The notes below the pieces were generated by a model. The model ran no database searches, had not been told where the DNA came from, and was given only the letters and a program-made list of their open reading frames with translations. A DNA stretch of 64,000 bases from assembly GCF_003008425.1 (NCBI RefSeq), contig NZ_PXOQ01000007.1, positions 124,001-188,000 on the forward strand. Reading direction: 5' to 3'. This stretch comes from Aurantibacter aestuarii (GTDB taxonomy: Bacteria; Bacteroidota; Bacteroidia; Flavobacteriales; Flavobacteriaceae). This document shows, piece after piece, positions 54,780 to 63,896 of this stretch (positions are counted from its first letter, which is position 1; the number at the start of each line of letters is the position of its first letter). The position numbers were made by a program, and so were the translations under genes.

Positions 54780-54821
54780 TTGCTTTAGTACTTTTGTATA
54801 ACAATATAAAACCTTAAGAAA

Positions 54822-55082
54822 ATGGCTCACAAAAAAGGAGTTGGTAGTTCTAAGAATGGTAGAGAATCAGAATCGAAACGTTTAGGTGTTAAGATTTTTG
54901 GTGGTCAAGCTGCTATTGCTGGAAACATTATCATAAGACAAAGAGGTAATACACACCATCCAGGTGAAAATGTATACCAAGGAAAAGATCATACTTTACA
55001 CGCTAAAGTTGACGGTCTTGTAAAATTCACTAAGAAAAGAGATAATAAATCTTACGTTTCTATTGAGCCTTTTGAAGCTTAA
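54822..55082 (+). CDS. rpmA: Ribosomal protein bL27
   Basis: This 86-residue protein begins [24 protein letters not shown], so it has the short N-terminal arm that reaches the peptidyl-transferase centre and no cleavable leader of the Firmicutes type. [18 protein letters not shown] is the family core. It is paired with rplU as usual. Confidence 0.97.
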   Translation: MAHKKGVGSSKNGRESESKRLGVKIFGGQAAIAGNIIIRQRGNTHHPGENVYQGKDHTLHAKVDGLVKFTKKRDNKSYVSIEPFEA

Positions 55083-55103
55083 TTAAAACATCTTATAGAA
55101 TTA

Positions 55104-55138
55104 AAAAATCCCTTTCATTTAATTGAAAGGGATTTTTG
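55104..55138. terminator. Bidirectional terminator after rpmA
   Basis: AAAAATCCCTTTCA pairs with TGAAAGGGATTTTT around a 6-base loop. It is shared with the convergent umuC gene. Confidence 0.87.
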
Positions 55139-55144
55139 TTTTAA

Positions 55145-56416
55145 TTATCGCTTTCCCACTGTAAGCAATTCATCCCATTGTGTTGTAAACCTTGGACTTC
55201 TATGCGCTTTTACCAAAGCCCACTCCTTCTCTCTATTACCAACAGTAGCTAGTTTTACTTTATTTTTACCATATTTACTATTCAATACATCAACAACCTT
55301 ACTTAATGATGCATTTTCTATTTTAGATGGTATATCAAATAACCCTAACTGAATTTGACTTTCTGGAATAATACCCAAAAGATTCACGCCTACTTTTTTA
55401 TAGCGGTAACCAGGCTTATAAATTTTTCTTAAACCTATTAAAGCTTCTTGTGTTAACTTAAAGGTGTTATTGGTAGGTTGATTTAATGTTATTATAATTT
55501 TTTGACGATATTGCTTATCTAGCTCACTAAAAAAATTAGTAGTTAAGTAGATTTCTAACTGCGATGCAGCACTGCTTTGCTGACGCAATAAATCGGCCAC
55601 CTCAGAAACGTAGTAACTACAAGCTTCTTCTATTAAGCCATAATCTGTTAATTTAGCTCCAAAAGATTTTGCGGTACCTATGCCTTTTTTTATTTCTGGA
55701 GTGGTTACCATTGTTAAGCAAGGTTTATTATTTAATTCCCGCCACAAGCGCTCTCCTATTACCGTCATTTCCTTTCTTACCCATGCCACTTCCATATTAG
55801 CAAAATCTAATGCGGTTTTTTGTCCTGTGTTTTCAATTCGTTCAGCGTGTTTTTTTCCAACACCCCAAATGTCTTTCACCTTACATCTACTTAATAAGTA
55901 TTGGCGTTTTTCTTCAGAATCCACAATGTACACATTGTTATTTGCTATATGTTTTTTTGCAAATTTATTAGCTACTTTGGCTAAAGATTTGGTTTTTGCG
56001 ACACCTATACCTACAGGGATCCCTGTGTTTTTAAGAATAGTCTCTTTTATATTTTCTACAATTTTGGGTAAATCGTTTATATTATAACCCGATAAGTCTA
56101 TAAAGCTTTCATCTATACTATACTCTTCTACTACGGGAGAAAAAGATTTTAAGGTATCCATAACACGACGTGATATATCGCTGTAAAGCGTGTAATTAGA
56201 AGAAAAACAGGTAACGTTATTAGCCTTTAAAAGTTCTTTAATTTTAAAAACAGGCTGAAACATAGGTATGTGTGCCAATGCTTTTGCCTCTTTATTAGCA
56301 GCAATAACACAACCATCATTATTACTTAAGACTACAACAGGTTTATTTTGCAAGTCTGGTCTAAAAACCTGCTCGCAAGAGGCATAAAAACTATTACAAT
56401 CTATAAGTGCAATCAT
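55145..56416 (-). CDS. umuC: Y-family DNA polymerase V catalytic subunit UmuC
   Basis: This 423-residue translesion polymerase opens [20 protein letters not shown] (metal Asp about 6, steric-gate and Y-family Phe/Tyr near 10) and has [12 protein letters not shown] (Asp/Glu about 100-103), the second catalytic pair. [34 protein letters not shown]-like HhH, a little-finger domain and a UmuC C-terminal DUF4113 end ([22 protein letters not shown]) are all present. It copies damaged DNA when activated. It is 1 base downstream of umuD, so the two are co-translated. Confidence 0.95.
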   Translation of the reverse strand: MIALIDCNSFYASCEQVFRPDLQNKPVVVLSNNDGCVIAANKEAKALAHIPMFQPVFKIKELLKANNVTCFSSNYTLYSDISRRVMDTLKSFSPVVEEYSIDESFIDLSGYNINDLPKIVENIKETILKNTGIPVGIGVAKTKSLAKVANKFAKKHIANNNVYIVDSEEKRQYLLSRCKVKDIWGVGKKHAERIENTGQKTALDFANMEVAWVRKEMTVIGERLWRELNNKPCLTMVTTPEIKKGIGTAKSFGAKLTDYGLIEEACSYYVSEVADLLRQQSSAASQLEIYLTTNFFSELDKQYRQKIIITLNQPTNNTFKLTQEALIGLRKIYKPGYRYKKVGVNLLGIIPESQIQLGLFDIPSKIENASLSKVVDVLNSKYGKNKVKLATVGNREKEWALVKAHRSPRFTTQWDELLTVGKR

Positions 56417-56417
56417 A

Positions 56418-56783
56418 TTAAAATACCGATTTTATTATATATGTAATAACACCCCAAACCTGTAATTCTTCTTCCGAGTGTTCTGGTATTCTAGCCACTG
56501 TAAAACTACTCTCCTGAATAACTAGAGCTAACTGTCCGGTTTTTGGAGTTACAGATTTATCTATAATTAGAACATCCTGTTCTATAATATCAAACTCCAG
56601 AAAAGAATTATCGACTACACGAACATAAAAGGTGGCCGATGGATTTTTAACTAAAACATCGTTTAGATCTATACGTGGTTCATTATAATGTGTTGCCGGA
56701 CTTGAAAAACCGGTTTGTGTTGAAGGCTTGACTCTATGACTTTTAGTCGTTTTTTTTATAAGATGTGCCCCGTCCTTTTTCAT
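56418..56783 (-). CDS. umuD: UmuD-like S24 protein lacking the catalytic lysine
   Basis: This 121-residue protein is clearly UmuD-related: [18 protein letters not shown], then [11 protein letters not shown] and [19 protein letters not shown]. The usual GDSM is DNSF, so the Ser nucleophile position is kept (about 57). Where active UmuD/LexA have the Lys general base (FTVK(K/R)), this one reads SFTVARI, with Ala (codon GCT). Self-cleavage to UmuD' should therefore fail. It may act as an uncleaved partner or another protein may replace the activity. It heads the umuDC pair and has a palindrome upstream. Confidence 0.87.
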   Translation of the reverse strand: MKKDGAHLIKKTTKSHRVKPSTQTGFSSPATHYNEPRIDLNDVLVKNPSATFYVRVVDNSFLEFDIIEQDVLIIDKSVTPKTGQLALVIQESSFTVARIPEHSEEELQVWGVITYIIKSVF

Positions 56784-56805
56784 TGAAATAAAATTAATGA
56801 AATTT

Positions 56806-56820
56806 TTAATGCAGCACTAA
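56806..56820 (-). promoter_or_regulatory. Candidate damage-response operator upstream of umuD
   Basis: TTA-A-TGC-A-GCA-C-TAA (plus strand) is a 15-bp palindrome with one mismatched pair, 23-37 bases upstream of the umuD ATG. LexA sites are palindromes near umuD starts in many bacteria, but the site for this lineage is not one I can cite, so this is a guess based on position and symmetry. Confidence 0.35.
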
Positions 56821-56883
56821 CATTTTCAAATTAGTAATTAACAGAATTGATTTTTGTAGGAATAAAAAAGCTAATTAGAGTTT

Positions 56884-57522
56884 TTAAGGCAAACTCATAA
56901 TAAAGTCATCTATTTTTGGGGGATTAGATAGGAGTGTCCATTTTTTATCTAAAGGATAATGCGTTTTGACAAATTCTTTAGGCTCTGTTTGATACCAGTA
57001 TAAGTCTGGTTGATTTAAATTACTTTCATTTTGAGACCATGTAATGTCTAAAACATTCCATTTATTATAAAGTTTAACCACATTCCAAGAATGGTTTGGC
57101 TTAGTAAAATCTTTTGTAGCATCTGTATAGCCATGTACAGTTTCTGCTTCTACTCCTATTGCAAAACAAAGCCGCTCAAACAAAAAAGCTACACCACCAC
57201 AAAGTGCTTTTTTTCGCTCTAAAACCTTTTCTACAACATGTTCTTCGCTAATATAAAATGCTTTCTGCAAACTTCTGTTTGACCGCAATTCATAATCGTA
57301 AGCTATATGTTTTACCAGCCATAAATAAATAGCTTTTACTTTATGCTCCTTAGTCGATTCTTGAGCCGTTATTTTTAAAGCTAAATGATGAATATCTTTA
57401 TACAGTTTTTTATGAGAATAATCAAACTCATGTTCGTAGTTTACCCCAGGTCTTGCTTTAATTTGACTAAAGCCATAGATTGTAGTACCCAAAAAAAGTA
57501 AAATAACTAAGTGAATTTTCAT
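56884..57522 (-). CDS. Secreted transglutaminase-like cysteine protein
   Basis: This 212-residue protein has a signal peptide (MKIHLVILLFLGTTIYGFSQ) and a transglutaminase core with Cys in KALCGGVAFLFERLC (about 108), His in NHSWNVV (about 145) and Asp in LDITWS (about 160), a complete Cys-His-Asp triad. Proteins of this type act as peptidases or cross-linkers, and the substrate is unknown. I start at the ATG 57522; a TTG two codons upstream is less likely. It lies between umuDC and ahcY and shows no operon link to either. Confidence 0.85.
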   Translation of the reverse strand: MKIHLVILLFLGTTIYGFSQIKARPGVNYEHEFDYSHKKLYKDIHHLALKITAQESTKEHKVKAIYLWLVKHIAYDYELRSNRSLQKAFYISEEHVVEKVLERKKALCGGVAFLFERLCFAIGVEAETVHGYTDATKDFTKPNHSWNVVKLYNKWNVLDITWSQNESNLNQPDLYWYQTEPKEFVKTHYPLDKKWTLLSNPPKIDDFIMSLP

Positions 57523-57577
57523 TAACAAATAATTAACATTTAAAAATTAAACGTGAATTATTTAAAAATATTGTAAA

Positions 57578-57608
57578 AAAAAAGCCAAGCTTTACGCTTG
57601 GCTTTTTA
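57578..57608 (-). terminator. Terminator after ahcY
   Basis: AAAAAGCCAAGC (57579-57590) pairs with GCTTGGCTTTTT (57596-57607) around TTTAC. The T tract on the minus strand is long (complement of 57575-57583). Confidence 0.87.
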
Positions 57609-57625
57609 AAGTATGAAAATACAGA

Positions 57626-58942
57626 TTAGTATCTGTAATGTTCTGGTTTGTAAGGACCTTCAACAGTAACTCCAATGTATTCTGCCTGATAGTCTTTTAA
57701 TTCTGTAAGCTCTACACCTATTTTCTCTAAGTGTAATTTAGCTACTTTTTCATCTAAATGTTTTGGAAGCATGTAAACATCATTTTCATACTTATCACTG
57801 TTTTTCCAAAGCTCAATTTGTGCTAAAGTTTGGTTAGTAAAAGAATTACTCATTACAAAACTTGGGTGACCCGTAGCACAACCTAAATTAACTAAACGAC
57901 CTTCAGCTAAAACAATAATTTCTTTACCGTTAACCGTATATTTATCTACCTGAGGCTTAATAGTATCTTTAGTATCTCCAAAGTTTTTATTTAACCATGC
58001 CATTTGTATTTCATTATCGAAGTGACCGATATTACAAACAATTGTTTTATCCTTCATCGCTTCAAAATGTTCTGCACGAACAATATCTTTGTTACCTGTA
58101 GTTGTTATTACAATATCAGAATTTCCTACAACAGTTTCTAGCTTTTTCACTTCAAAACCGTCCATTGCTGCTTGTAACGCACAAATAGGATCAATTTCAG
58201 TAACAGTAACAATACTTCCTGCTCCTTTAAAAGATGCTGCAGTACCTTTACCTACATCTCCATATCCACAAACAGTAACACGCTTACCTGCCAACATAAC
58301 ATCTGTTGCACGACGTATAGCGTCTACTGCAGATTCTTTACAACCGTATTTATTGTCAAATTTAGATTTAGTAACACTATCGTTAACATTTATAGCAGGC
58401 ATTGGTAATGTCCCCTTTTTCACTCTTTCATAAAGTCTGTGTACACCAGTAGTGGTTTCTTCAGACAATCCTTTAATTCCAGCTGCTAATTCTGGGTACT
58501 TATCTAAAACCATGTTTGTTAAATCTCCACCATCATCTAAGATCATGTTTAATGGTTTACGGTCTTCTCCAAAAAACAAAGTTTGCTCAATACACCAGTC
58601 AAACTCCTCATCGGTCATGTTCTTCCATGCATAAACTGCTGTTCCTGCTTCTGCAACTGCTGCTGCTGCTTGGTCTTGTGTAGAAAATATATTACAAGAA
58701 CTCCAAGTAACCTCTGCTCCTAAAGCTTGTAAAGTTTCAATTAAAACAGCAGTTTGGATAGTCATGTGAAGACATCCTGCAATTCTAGCACCTTTTAAAG
58801 GTTGCTCGTTTTTATATTCTTCGCGTAAACTCATTAAGCCTGGCATCTCTGCTTCGGCTAAATTTATTTCTTTTCTTCCCCAGTCGGCTAGCGACATGTC
58901 CTTAACCTTATTTGGTACGTAAGCAATCGTTTTTGTACTCAT
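57626..58942 (-). CDS. ahcY: Adenosylhomocysteinase (SAH hydrolase)
   Basis: This 438-residue enzyme splits S-adenosylhomocysteine to adenosine and homocysteine, keeping methylation running. The substrate domain has [31 protein letters not shown] and [17 protein letters not shown]. The NAD domain has the fingerprint [20 protein letters not shown] (about 217-236) and GHFDNEIQM. The C-terminal [12 protein letters not shown] and ending PYKPEHYRY supply the tail Lys and Tyr that reach the partner subunit. On the minus strand TATCTTTG (59047 to 59040) may be the -7 element. Confidence 0.97.
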   Translation of the reverse strand: MSTKTIAYVPNKVKDMSLADWGRKEINLAEAEMPGLMSLREEYKNEQPLKGARIAGCLHMTIQTAVLIETLQALGAEVTWSSCNIFSTQDQAAAAVAEAGTAVYAWKNMTDEEFDWCIEQTLFFGEDRKPLNMILDDGGDLTNMVLDKYPELAAGIKGLSEETTTGVHRLYERVKKGTLPMPAINVNDSVTKSKFDNKYGCKESAVDAIRRATDVMLAGKRVTVCGYGDVGKGTAASFKGAGSIVTVTEIDPICALQAAMDGFEVKKLETVVGNSDIVITTTGNKDIVRAEHFEAMKDKTIVCNIGHFDNEIQMAWLNKNFGDTKDTIKPQVDKYTVNGKEIIVLAEGRLVNLGCATGHPSFVMSNSFTNQTLAQIELWKNSDKYENDVYMLPKHLDEKVAKLHLEKIGVELTELKDYQAEYIGVTVEGPYKPEHYRY

Positions 58943-59070
58943 TGTAATATATATTTTTTAATAAATGAAAGCCCTTTGCCAATCTTACTAATTTGGTTAA
59001 ATTCGCTTAATCCAATTTTAAAATTTGCTAAAAGCGGTACAAAGATAATCAATAAGATTAAGAATACTAA

Positions 59071-59700
59071 ATGCCTCTATATAAAACCATTGCCGTAAAC
59101 TCACAAACTACTGTTAAAATCTGGAAGATTGAGGAATCATTTCACGATTTAATGGATGGAACATCTTTAAAATCAGAGAGTTTATCACGAGTTAAAGGCA
59201 TGAAAAGTGAATTGCATCAACGAGGGTTTTTAAGTGTAAGACATTTATTAGCCAGCTTTGGGTATAGTGATTTTGATTTGTATTATGATGAAAATGGAAA
59301 ACCACACTTAAAAGACGGAAAAGAAATTTCTATTACACACTCATTTACATTTTCTGGAATAATAATTAGCGATAAAAAAGCTGGTATAGATATAGAAAAA
59401 CAAAGAGATAAGATTGCTAAAATTGCTTCTAAATTTATCTCTTATGAATTTAAATATTTAGACAACACTAAAGCTGATTATGTAAGAAAACTTACTGTAA
59501 TTTGGGGCATAAAAGAATCTCTATACAAACTATTTGCAACACCAGGTATGCTTTTTAAATCTCACTTTTTGGTTATTCCATTTATGCTGGAAGATTTACA
59601 AACCAAAGCATGGATAGATTACAACAAAAGAAGAATTGGTTACAAATGTGAGTTTTTAGAATTTGAAGGTTTTACCTGTGCTTACACCATAGAAGAATGA
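59071..59700 (+). CDS. 4'-phosphopantetheinyl transferase superfamily protein
   Basis: This 209-residue Sfp-type enzyme has the magnesium site AGIDIEKQRDK (Asp-x-Glu, about 108-114) and WGIKESLYKLF (about 150-160), together with an upstream GKPHL-type segment and ISITHSFTFSG (His in SITHS). It adds 4'-phosphopantetheine to carrier proteins, perhaps ACP, since no NRPS or PKS is nearby. Its stop overlaps the start of the GGGP synthase gene (ATGA, 59697), beginning a four-gene operon. Confidence 0.9.
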   Translation: MPLYKTIAVNSQTTVKIWKIEESFHDLMDGTSLKSESLSRVKGMKSELHQRGFLSVRHLLASFGYSDFDLYYDENGKPHLKDGKEISITHSFTFSGIIISDKKAGIDIEKQRDKIAKIASKFISYEFKYLDNTKADYVRKLTVIWGIKESLYKLFATPGMLFKSHFLVIPFMLEDLQTKAWIDYNKRRIGYKCEFLEFEGFTCAYTIEE

Positions 59701-60416
59701 AGCATATCCTAAAAGACATAGAAGCTGCAAAAGCAAATGGAACTCCACTTTTAGCTGTCTTAATAGACCCCGATAAATTTAAACTTGAACACTTAGAGCT
59801 GTTTGTTACTAAAGCACACCAAACTATAATTACTCATTTTTTTGTGGGAGGTAGCACAGTTGAAGCTCAAGTTACTCAAAAATTAGTTAATGCCTTAAAG
59901 CGAAAAACTTCTTTACCTATTGTCTTATTTCCTGGCGATGTAACACAAATTTCAGATCAGGCAGATGCTATTCTTTTTTTATCTTTATTATCTGGTAGAA
60001 ATCCAGACTATTTAATTTCTAAACATATCCAAAGTGTTTCTTTATTAGAAAAAACACGTTTAGAAGTTATTCCAACGGGCTATCTGTTAATTGAAAGTGG
60101 TGCGGAAACAGCCGTACAACGCGTTACAAAAACAACACCTATAAGCAGTGAGCTTTTAGTTGCACAAACAGCTAAAGCAGGAGAATATCTAGGTATGAAA
60201 TTAATATATTTAGAAGCAGGAAGCGGTGCAAATTACCCTGTTAGCACATCTATAATTTCTTTAACTAAAAGCAAGCTAGGCATTCCTATAATTGTTGGCG
60301 GAGGTATTAGATCTAAAAAACAACTAGAAAAAGCGTACAAGGCTGGAGCAGATCTGGTTGTTATAGGCACCGCTTTTGAAAAAGACCTTGATTTTTTCGA
60401 TGAAATTACACATTAA
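59697..60416 (+). CDS. Geranylgeranylglyceryl/heptaprenylglyceryl phosphate synthase family protein
   Basis: This 239-residue TIM barrel has LLAVLIDPDKFK (about 17-28), FVGGSTVEA, VLFPGDVTQIS, LIYLEAGSGANYPV-type Glu/Ser/Gly-rich phosphate loop, IPIIVGGGIRSKKQLEKAYKAGADLVVIGTA at the C-terminus. This is the bacterial group II GGGPS pattern. It joins a polyprenyl diphosphate to sn-glycerol-1-phosphate, the first step of archaeal-type ether lipids. Bacteroidota carry this gene widely but the lipid made is poorly known. It is overlapped by the phosphopantetheinyl transferase gene. Confidence 0.92.
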   Translation: MKHILKDIEAAKANGTPLLAVLIDPDKFKLEHLELFVTKAHQTIITHFFVGGSTVEAQVTQKLVNALKRKTSLPIVLFPGDVTQISDQADAILFLSLLSGRNPDYLISKHIQSVSLLEKTRLEVIPTGYLLIESGAETAVQRVTKTTPISSELLVAQTAKAGEYLGMKLIYLEAGSGANYPVSTSIISLTKSKLGIPIIVGGGIRSKKQLEKAYKAGADLVVIGTAFEKDLDFFDEITH

Positions 60417-60465
60417 ATGTGTAGTTTTAAAATGTATTTTAGACTAAAGTAAACCAACTTATATT

Positions 60466-62016
60466 TTGAATTTCAGCAAAGAAGATCTTTTATTAATAGA
60501 AAAAAAAGGTATTAAAACCTCAGATATTATAAACCAGCTTCAGGTATTTAAAAAAGGCTTACCTTTTATTAATCTTCATGAAGCTGCGACTCTTGACAAT
60601 GGGATATTACAGATAGAAAATGCAGAAAAAGAAGCTTTAATTTCTTTTTATAACAAGCAAATTGATCAATTAAATGTGGTTAAATTTATTCCTGCTTCTG
60701 GTGCCGCCACAAGAATGTTTAAGTTTTTATTTCAATTTTTAGAAAGCTATAATAAAGATCATGAAAGCATTAATGCTTATATAAATAAACATAACGCCTC
60801 TCAACTTTCTGTTTTTTTGGTAGGGTTGGAAAAGTTTCCGTTTTATAAAACCTTGTTACAAACTGCTCTTCAGAAAGATAAAAACTTTGAACATAAATCT
60901 ATAAATGATAAAGTTGTCTTCTTAATTCAGTTAATACTTGCAGAACAAGAATTAAATTATAGCAACTACCCAAAAGGTTTACTACCATTTCACAAATATA
61001 AAGACCACATTGCAACTGCTTTTGAAGAGCATTTATTTGAAGCAGCAAAATATGCTGCATCTAATGGCGTTGCAAACTTACATTTTACTATTAGCGAAAA
61101 ACATAAATATCAGTTTGATAAGGAGTTTGAACATATAAAAACAATTGTAGAACAAAAGACGCATACCAAATTTAATATCTCATTTTCTTACCAAGAAGAA
61201 AGCACCGACACTATTGCTGTAAACTCTAAACTACAGCCATTTAGAGACCAAGAAAATAATTTACATTTTAGACCTTCGGGACATGGTGCATTACTGAAAA
61301 ATTTAAATGCATTAAGTGCAGACTTAATCTTTATAAAAAACATAGACAACGTTGTTATTTTTAAATATGAAGATGAGATTGCAACTTATAAAAAATTATT
61401 AGCTGGTCTACTTCTAAAAAAACAGCATAAAATATTTAATTATTTAAAAATATTAGAAAAATCAGAAATTAAGGAACAACTAGTAATCGAAATTAAAGGT
61501 TTTTTAAGTACCGAATTAAATGTTGAGATTAATAAAGACTTTAATAAATTTTCTAAAAAATATCAAATTGACTATTTAACAAACAAGTTGAATAGGCCAA
61601 TACGCGTTTGCGGTATGGTTAAAAATGAAGGAGAACCCGGTGGCGGACCTTTTTGGGTAATAAACACGGATGGCTCTAAAAGCCTACAAATAGTAGAAAC
61701 TGCACAAGTTGATATATCAAACAAAAAACAATTGGCCATATTAAACAGTGCCACTCATTTTAATCCTGTAGATATTGTTTGTAGTACAAAAGACTATAAA
61801 GGAAACTCTTTTGACTTAAATGATTTTATAGATGAAAACGCTGCTTTTATAACTCAAAAAACAAGATTTGGCAAAGTAGTATATGCTTTAGAGTTACCCG
61901 GCTTATGGAATGGCAGTATGGCAAAATGGAATACTATTTTTGTCGAAGTCCCACTTATAACATTTAATCCTGTTAAAACAGTAAACGATTTACTGAAACC
62001 TGCACATCAAGTTTAA
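60466..62016 (+). CDS. DUF4301 family protein (TTG start)
   Basis: This 516-residue protein has no membrane segment. It matches DUF4301 by INLHEAATLDNGI, KFIPASGAATRMFKFL (about 77-92), a P-loop-like Gly/Ala-rich segment, LHFRPSGHGALLKNLN (about 265-280), IRVCGMVKNEGEPGGGPFWV and LPGLWNGSMAKWNTIFVEVP near the C-terminus. The pattern recalls nucleotide-sugar transferases, but no reaction is established. No ATG occurs early in the frame; the first likely start is TTG at 60466 (NFSKEDLL). It overlaps arfB (TAATG, 62016). Confidence 0.85.
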   Translation: MNFSKEDLLLIEKKGIKTSDIINQLQVFKKGLPFINLHEAATLDNGILQIENAEKEALISFYNKQIDQLNVVKFIPASGAATRMFKFLFQFLESYNKDHESINAYINKHNASQLSVFLVGLEKFPFYKTLLQTALQKDKNFEHKSINDKVVFLIQLILAEQELNYSNYPKGLLPFHKYKDHIATAFEEHLFEAAKYAASNGVANLHFTISEKHKYQFDKEFEHIKTIVEQKTHTKFNISFSYQEESTDTIAVNSKLQPFRDQENNLHFRPSGHGALLKNLNALSADLIFIKNIDNVVIFKYEDEIATYKKLLAGLLLKKQHKIFNYLKILEKSEIKEQLVIEIKGFLSTELNVEINKDFNKFSKKYQIDYLTNKLNRPIRVCGMVKNEGEPGGGPFWVINTDGSKSLQIVETAQVDISNKKQLAILNSATHFNPVDIVCSTKDYKGNSFDLNDFIDENAAFITQKTRFGKVVYALELPGLWNGSMAKWNTIFVEVPLITFNPVKTVNDLLKPAHQV

Positions 62017-62426
62017 TGCTTAACTATAATGACATCTATAACGAATGTGTTTTTAAAGCTGTTAGAAGTTCGGGCTCTGGTGGCCAACATGTAAATAAAG
62101 TTGCTACAAAAATAGAGGTTTACTTTAACGTAAAAGACTCTCTTGTTTTAAGCGATAATCAAAAAGAAAAAATTTTAGACAAGCTAGAAAACAAACTCTC
62201 AAAACTGTCTGAACTTATAATAACCGCTCAAGACACTAGGAGTCAATTTAAAAACAAACAATTGGCGTTTGCCAAACTTTTAGATCTCCTAAATAGTGCT
62301 TTAGCAAAAGTTAAAAAAAGAAAACCAACCCAAGTTCCAATAGCAGTAAAAATAAAGCGTTTAAAATTAAAACGCTCAAAGTCTGATATTAAGAAATCCC
62401 GACAGAAGCCCAGATTAGATTCATAA
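62016..62426 (+). CDS. arfB: ArfB-type peptidyl-tRNA hydrolase (ribosome rescue)
   Basis: This 136-residue protein has the class I release factor GGQ motif in SSGSGGQHVNKVATKIE (about 16-32) without the stop-codon-reading domains. The basic C-terminal tail (VKIKRLKLKRSKSDIKKSRQK, rich in Lys/Arg) is the part that enters the empty mRNA channel. It frees ribosomes stalled on mRNA without a stop codon. It is the last gene of the operon. Confidence 0.93.
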   Translation: MLNYNDIYNECVFKAVRSSGSGGQHVNKVATKIEVYFNVKDSLVLSDNQKEKILDKLENKLSKLSELIITAQDTRSQFKNKQLAFAKLLDLLNSALAKVKKRKPTQVPIAVKIKRLKLKRSKSDIKKSRQKPRLDS

Positions 62427-62461
62427 AAAAGGCTTACAATAAATATGCAAGCCTTTTTTTA
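62424..62461. terminator. Bidirectional terminator between arfB and hemD
   Basis: AAAAAAGGCTT pairs with AAGCCTTTTTTT, closing a 13-base AT-rich loop. It is shared by the convergent genes. Confidence 0.8.
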
Positions 62462-62480
62462 AAGTTTAAAATACAAATTC

Positions 62481-63227
62481 TTATTTTTTATTTTCTTTAT
62501 CTATATACTTCATTAAAGCCATAGACATACTTGGCGTTTCTGGGGTTGGCGCTGCAATATCCACACGCAAACCTTTTTCCTCAACCGCTTTAATTGTAGT
62601 ATTTCCAAACACAGCAATCTTAGTGTCATTCTGCTTAAAGTCTGGGAAATTATGAAATAAAGACTCTATACCACTTGGACTAAAAAATACTAATATATCG
62701 TAAAACACATTTTCTAAATCAGACAAATCACTAATAACGGTTCTATAAAAAGTGGCTTGTTTCCAGTCTATTTTTAAATCATTTAAAATTTCTGGTATCT
62801 CATCTTTTACTTTATCTGTAGTTGGCAGTAAAAACTTTTCGTCTTTATACTTTTTAATAAGTGGTACCAATTCAGAAAAAGTACGTTTACCCACATAAAT
62901 TTTACGCTTTCTGTAAACCACATATTTTTGCAAATAATAAGCAACCGCTTCAGACTGACAAAAATAACGCATGGTATCTGGCACCTTAAACCTCATCTCG
63001 TCCGCAACTCTAAAAAAATGATCTACTGCATTTCGACTTGTTAAGATAATGCCCGTAAACTTGGTTAAATCTATTTTTTCCTGTCTAATCTCTTTTGCAG
63101 GGACACCTTCTACGTGTATAAAAGGTCTGAAATCTATTTTAACTTTATGCTTTTCACTCAAATCAAAATATGGAGAGTTTTCAACTTTCGGTTCTGGCTG
63201 AGAGACTAGTATTGTTTTAACTTTCAT
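62481..63227 (-). CDS. hemD: Uroporphyrinogen-III synthase family protein
   Basis: This 248-residue two-domain protein matches HemD: GIILTSRNAVDHFF (about 63-76), YFCQSEAVAYYL, an FLLPTTDKVKDEIPEIL segment, ATFYRT and ILVFFSPSGIESLF (about 178-191), and FGNTTIKAVEEKGLRVDIAAPTPETPSM near the end. HemD closes the tetrapyrrole ring in haem synthesis. HemD sequences are very divergent, but these motifs are convincing. It follows the DUF4271 gene by 30 bases, a pairing typical of this group. Confidence 0.88.
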   Translation of the reverse strand: MKVKTILVSQPEPKVENSPYFDLSEKHKVKIDFRPFIHVEGVPAKEIRQEKIDLTKFTGIILTSRNAVDHFFRVADEMRFKVPDTMRYFCQSEAVAYYLQKYVVYRKRKIYVGKRTFSELVPLIKKYKDEKFLLPTTDKVKDEIPEILNDLKIDWKQATFYRTVISDLSDLENVFYDILVFFSPSGIESLFHNFPDFKQNDTKIAVFGNTTIKAVEEKGLRVDIAAPTPETPSMSMALMKYIDKENKK

Positions 63228-63257
63228 AAATGCCTACTTTTTTAAATTTCGTTATTT

Positions 63258-63896
63258 TTATATAATAAGCTTATACAAAATAACATAAGGTGAAATTTCA
63301 AGTGCGCAAAGGTACAAAATAAAATAAAACATATTTTGCTTAATCTTTTCAAAAAAAGGTTTTATTAAAATAATGTAGCTAATCAGGTATAATAAACCTA
63401 AGCCATATAATATCCAAAGTGCATAAACTTTAGAAAAACCGTTATGATAACTTAAGTAAGCCAAAAATGGTAAACTAAAAATCCCAAAAAAATGTCTATA
63501 ACTTATTTTTCTAAAAAAATAGGGTTTAAAGAAAAAATCTAATTGTAAAATCTTAGAAAGCGTCAATTCTAAAACTAATTTCATCCCATAAAACAGAAAA
63601 ACTGCTAAAAATATAATAGTAAATAGTTTAAAATCTGAATTTGTATTAGAGTCTGCTTTTACAAACTGAAAAATAATTGCAGAAGACACGAGATTAAATA
63701 CTAAAAATATAAGACTATTAAAATAGTCAAAAATCTTTAAGTCTTTACTATATCTGTTAACATATTGAGAATTAACTAAAATACCAAAGTAAGTATATAA
63801 TCTTTTTGTGTTGGTGTATTTTGCCAAGGTGATTAGTACTAAACATATTAAAAGCACTATGGTTATTGTGTCGTTAGATAAAGGTGTTCTTAGCAT
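63258..63896 (-). CDS. DUF4271 family membrane protein
   Basis: This 212-residue protein has about six hydrophobic segments and a basic character. It fits the DUF4271 pattern (TLAKYTNTKRLYTYFGILVNSQYVNRYSKD near residue 25, a FDYFNSLIFLVF helix, YRHFFGIFSLPFLA around 140). The function is unknown. Linkage to hemD suggests a co-transcribed pair. About 100 bases of AT-rich DNA without a feature follow to the window end. Confidence 0.85.
   Translation of the reverse strand: MLRTPLSNDTITIVLLICLVLITLAKYTNTKRLYTYFGILVNSQYVNRYSKDLKIFDYFNSLIFLVFNLVSSAIIFQFVKADSNTNSDFKLFTIIFLAVFLFYGMKLVLELTLSKILQLDFFFKPYFFRKISYRHFFGIFSLPFLAYLSYHNGFSKVYALWILYGLGLLYLISYIILIKPFFEKIKQNMFYFILYLCALEISPYVILYKLII

Noticed and set aside
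58089-58433. 114-codon frame antisense to ahcY
   Set aside because: Entirely inside ahcY with no motif.
59040-59070. Riboswitch upstream of ahcY
   Set aside because: The 128-base gap shows only a -7-like element and no conserved stem pattern that I can recognise.
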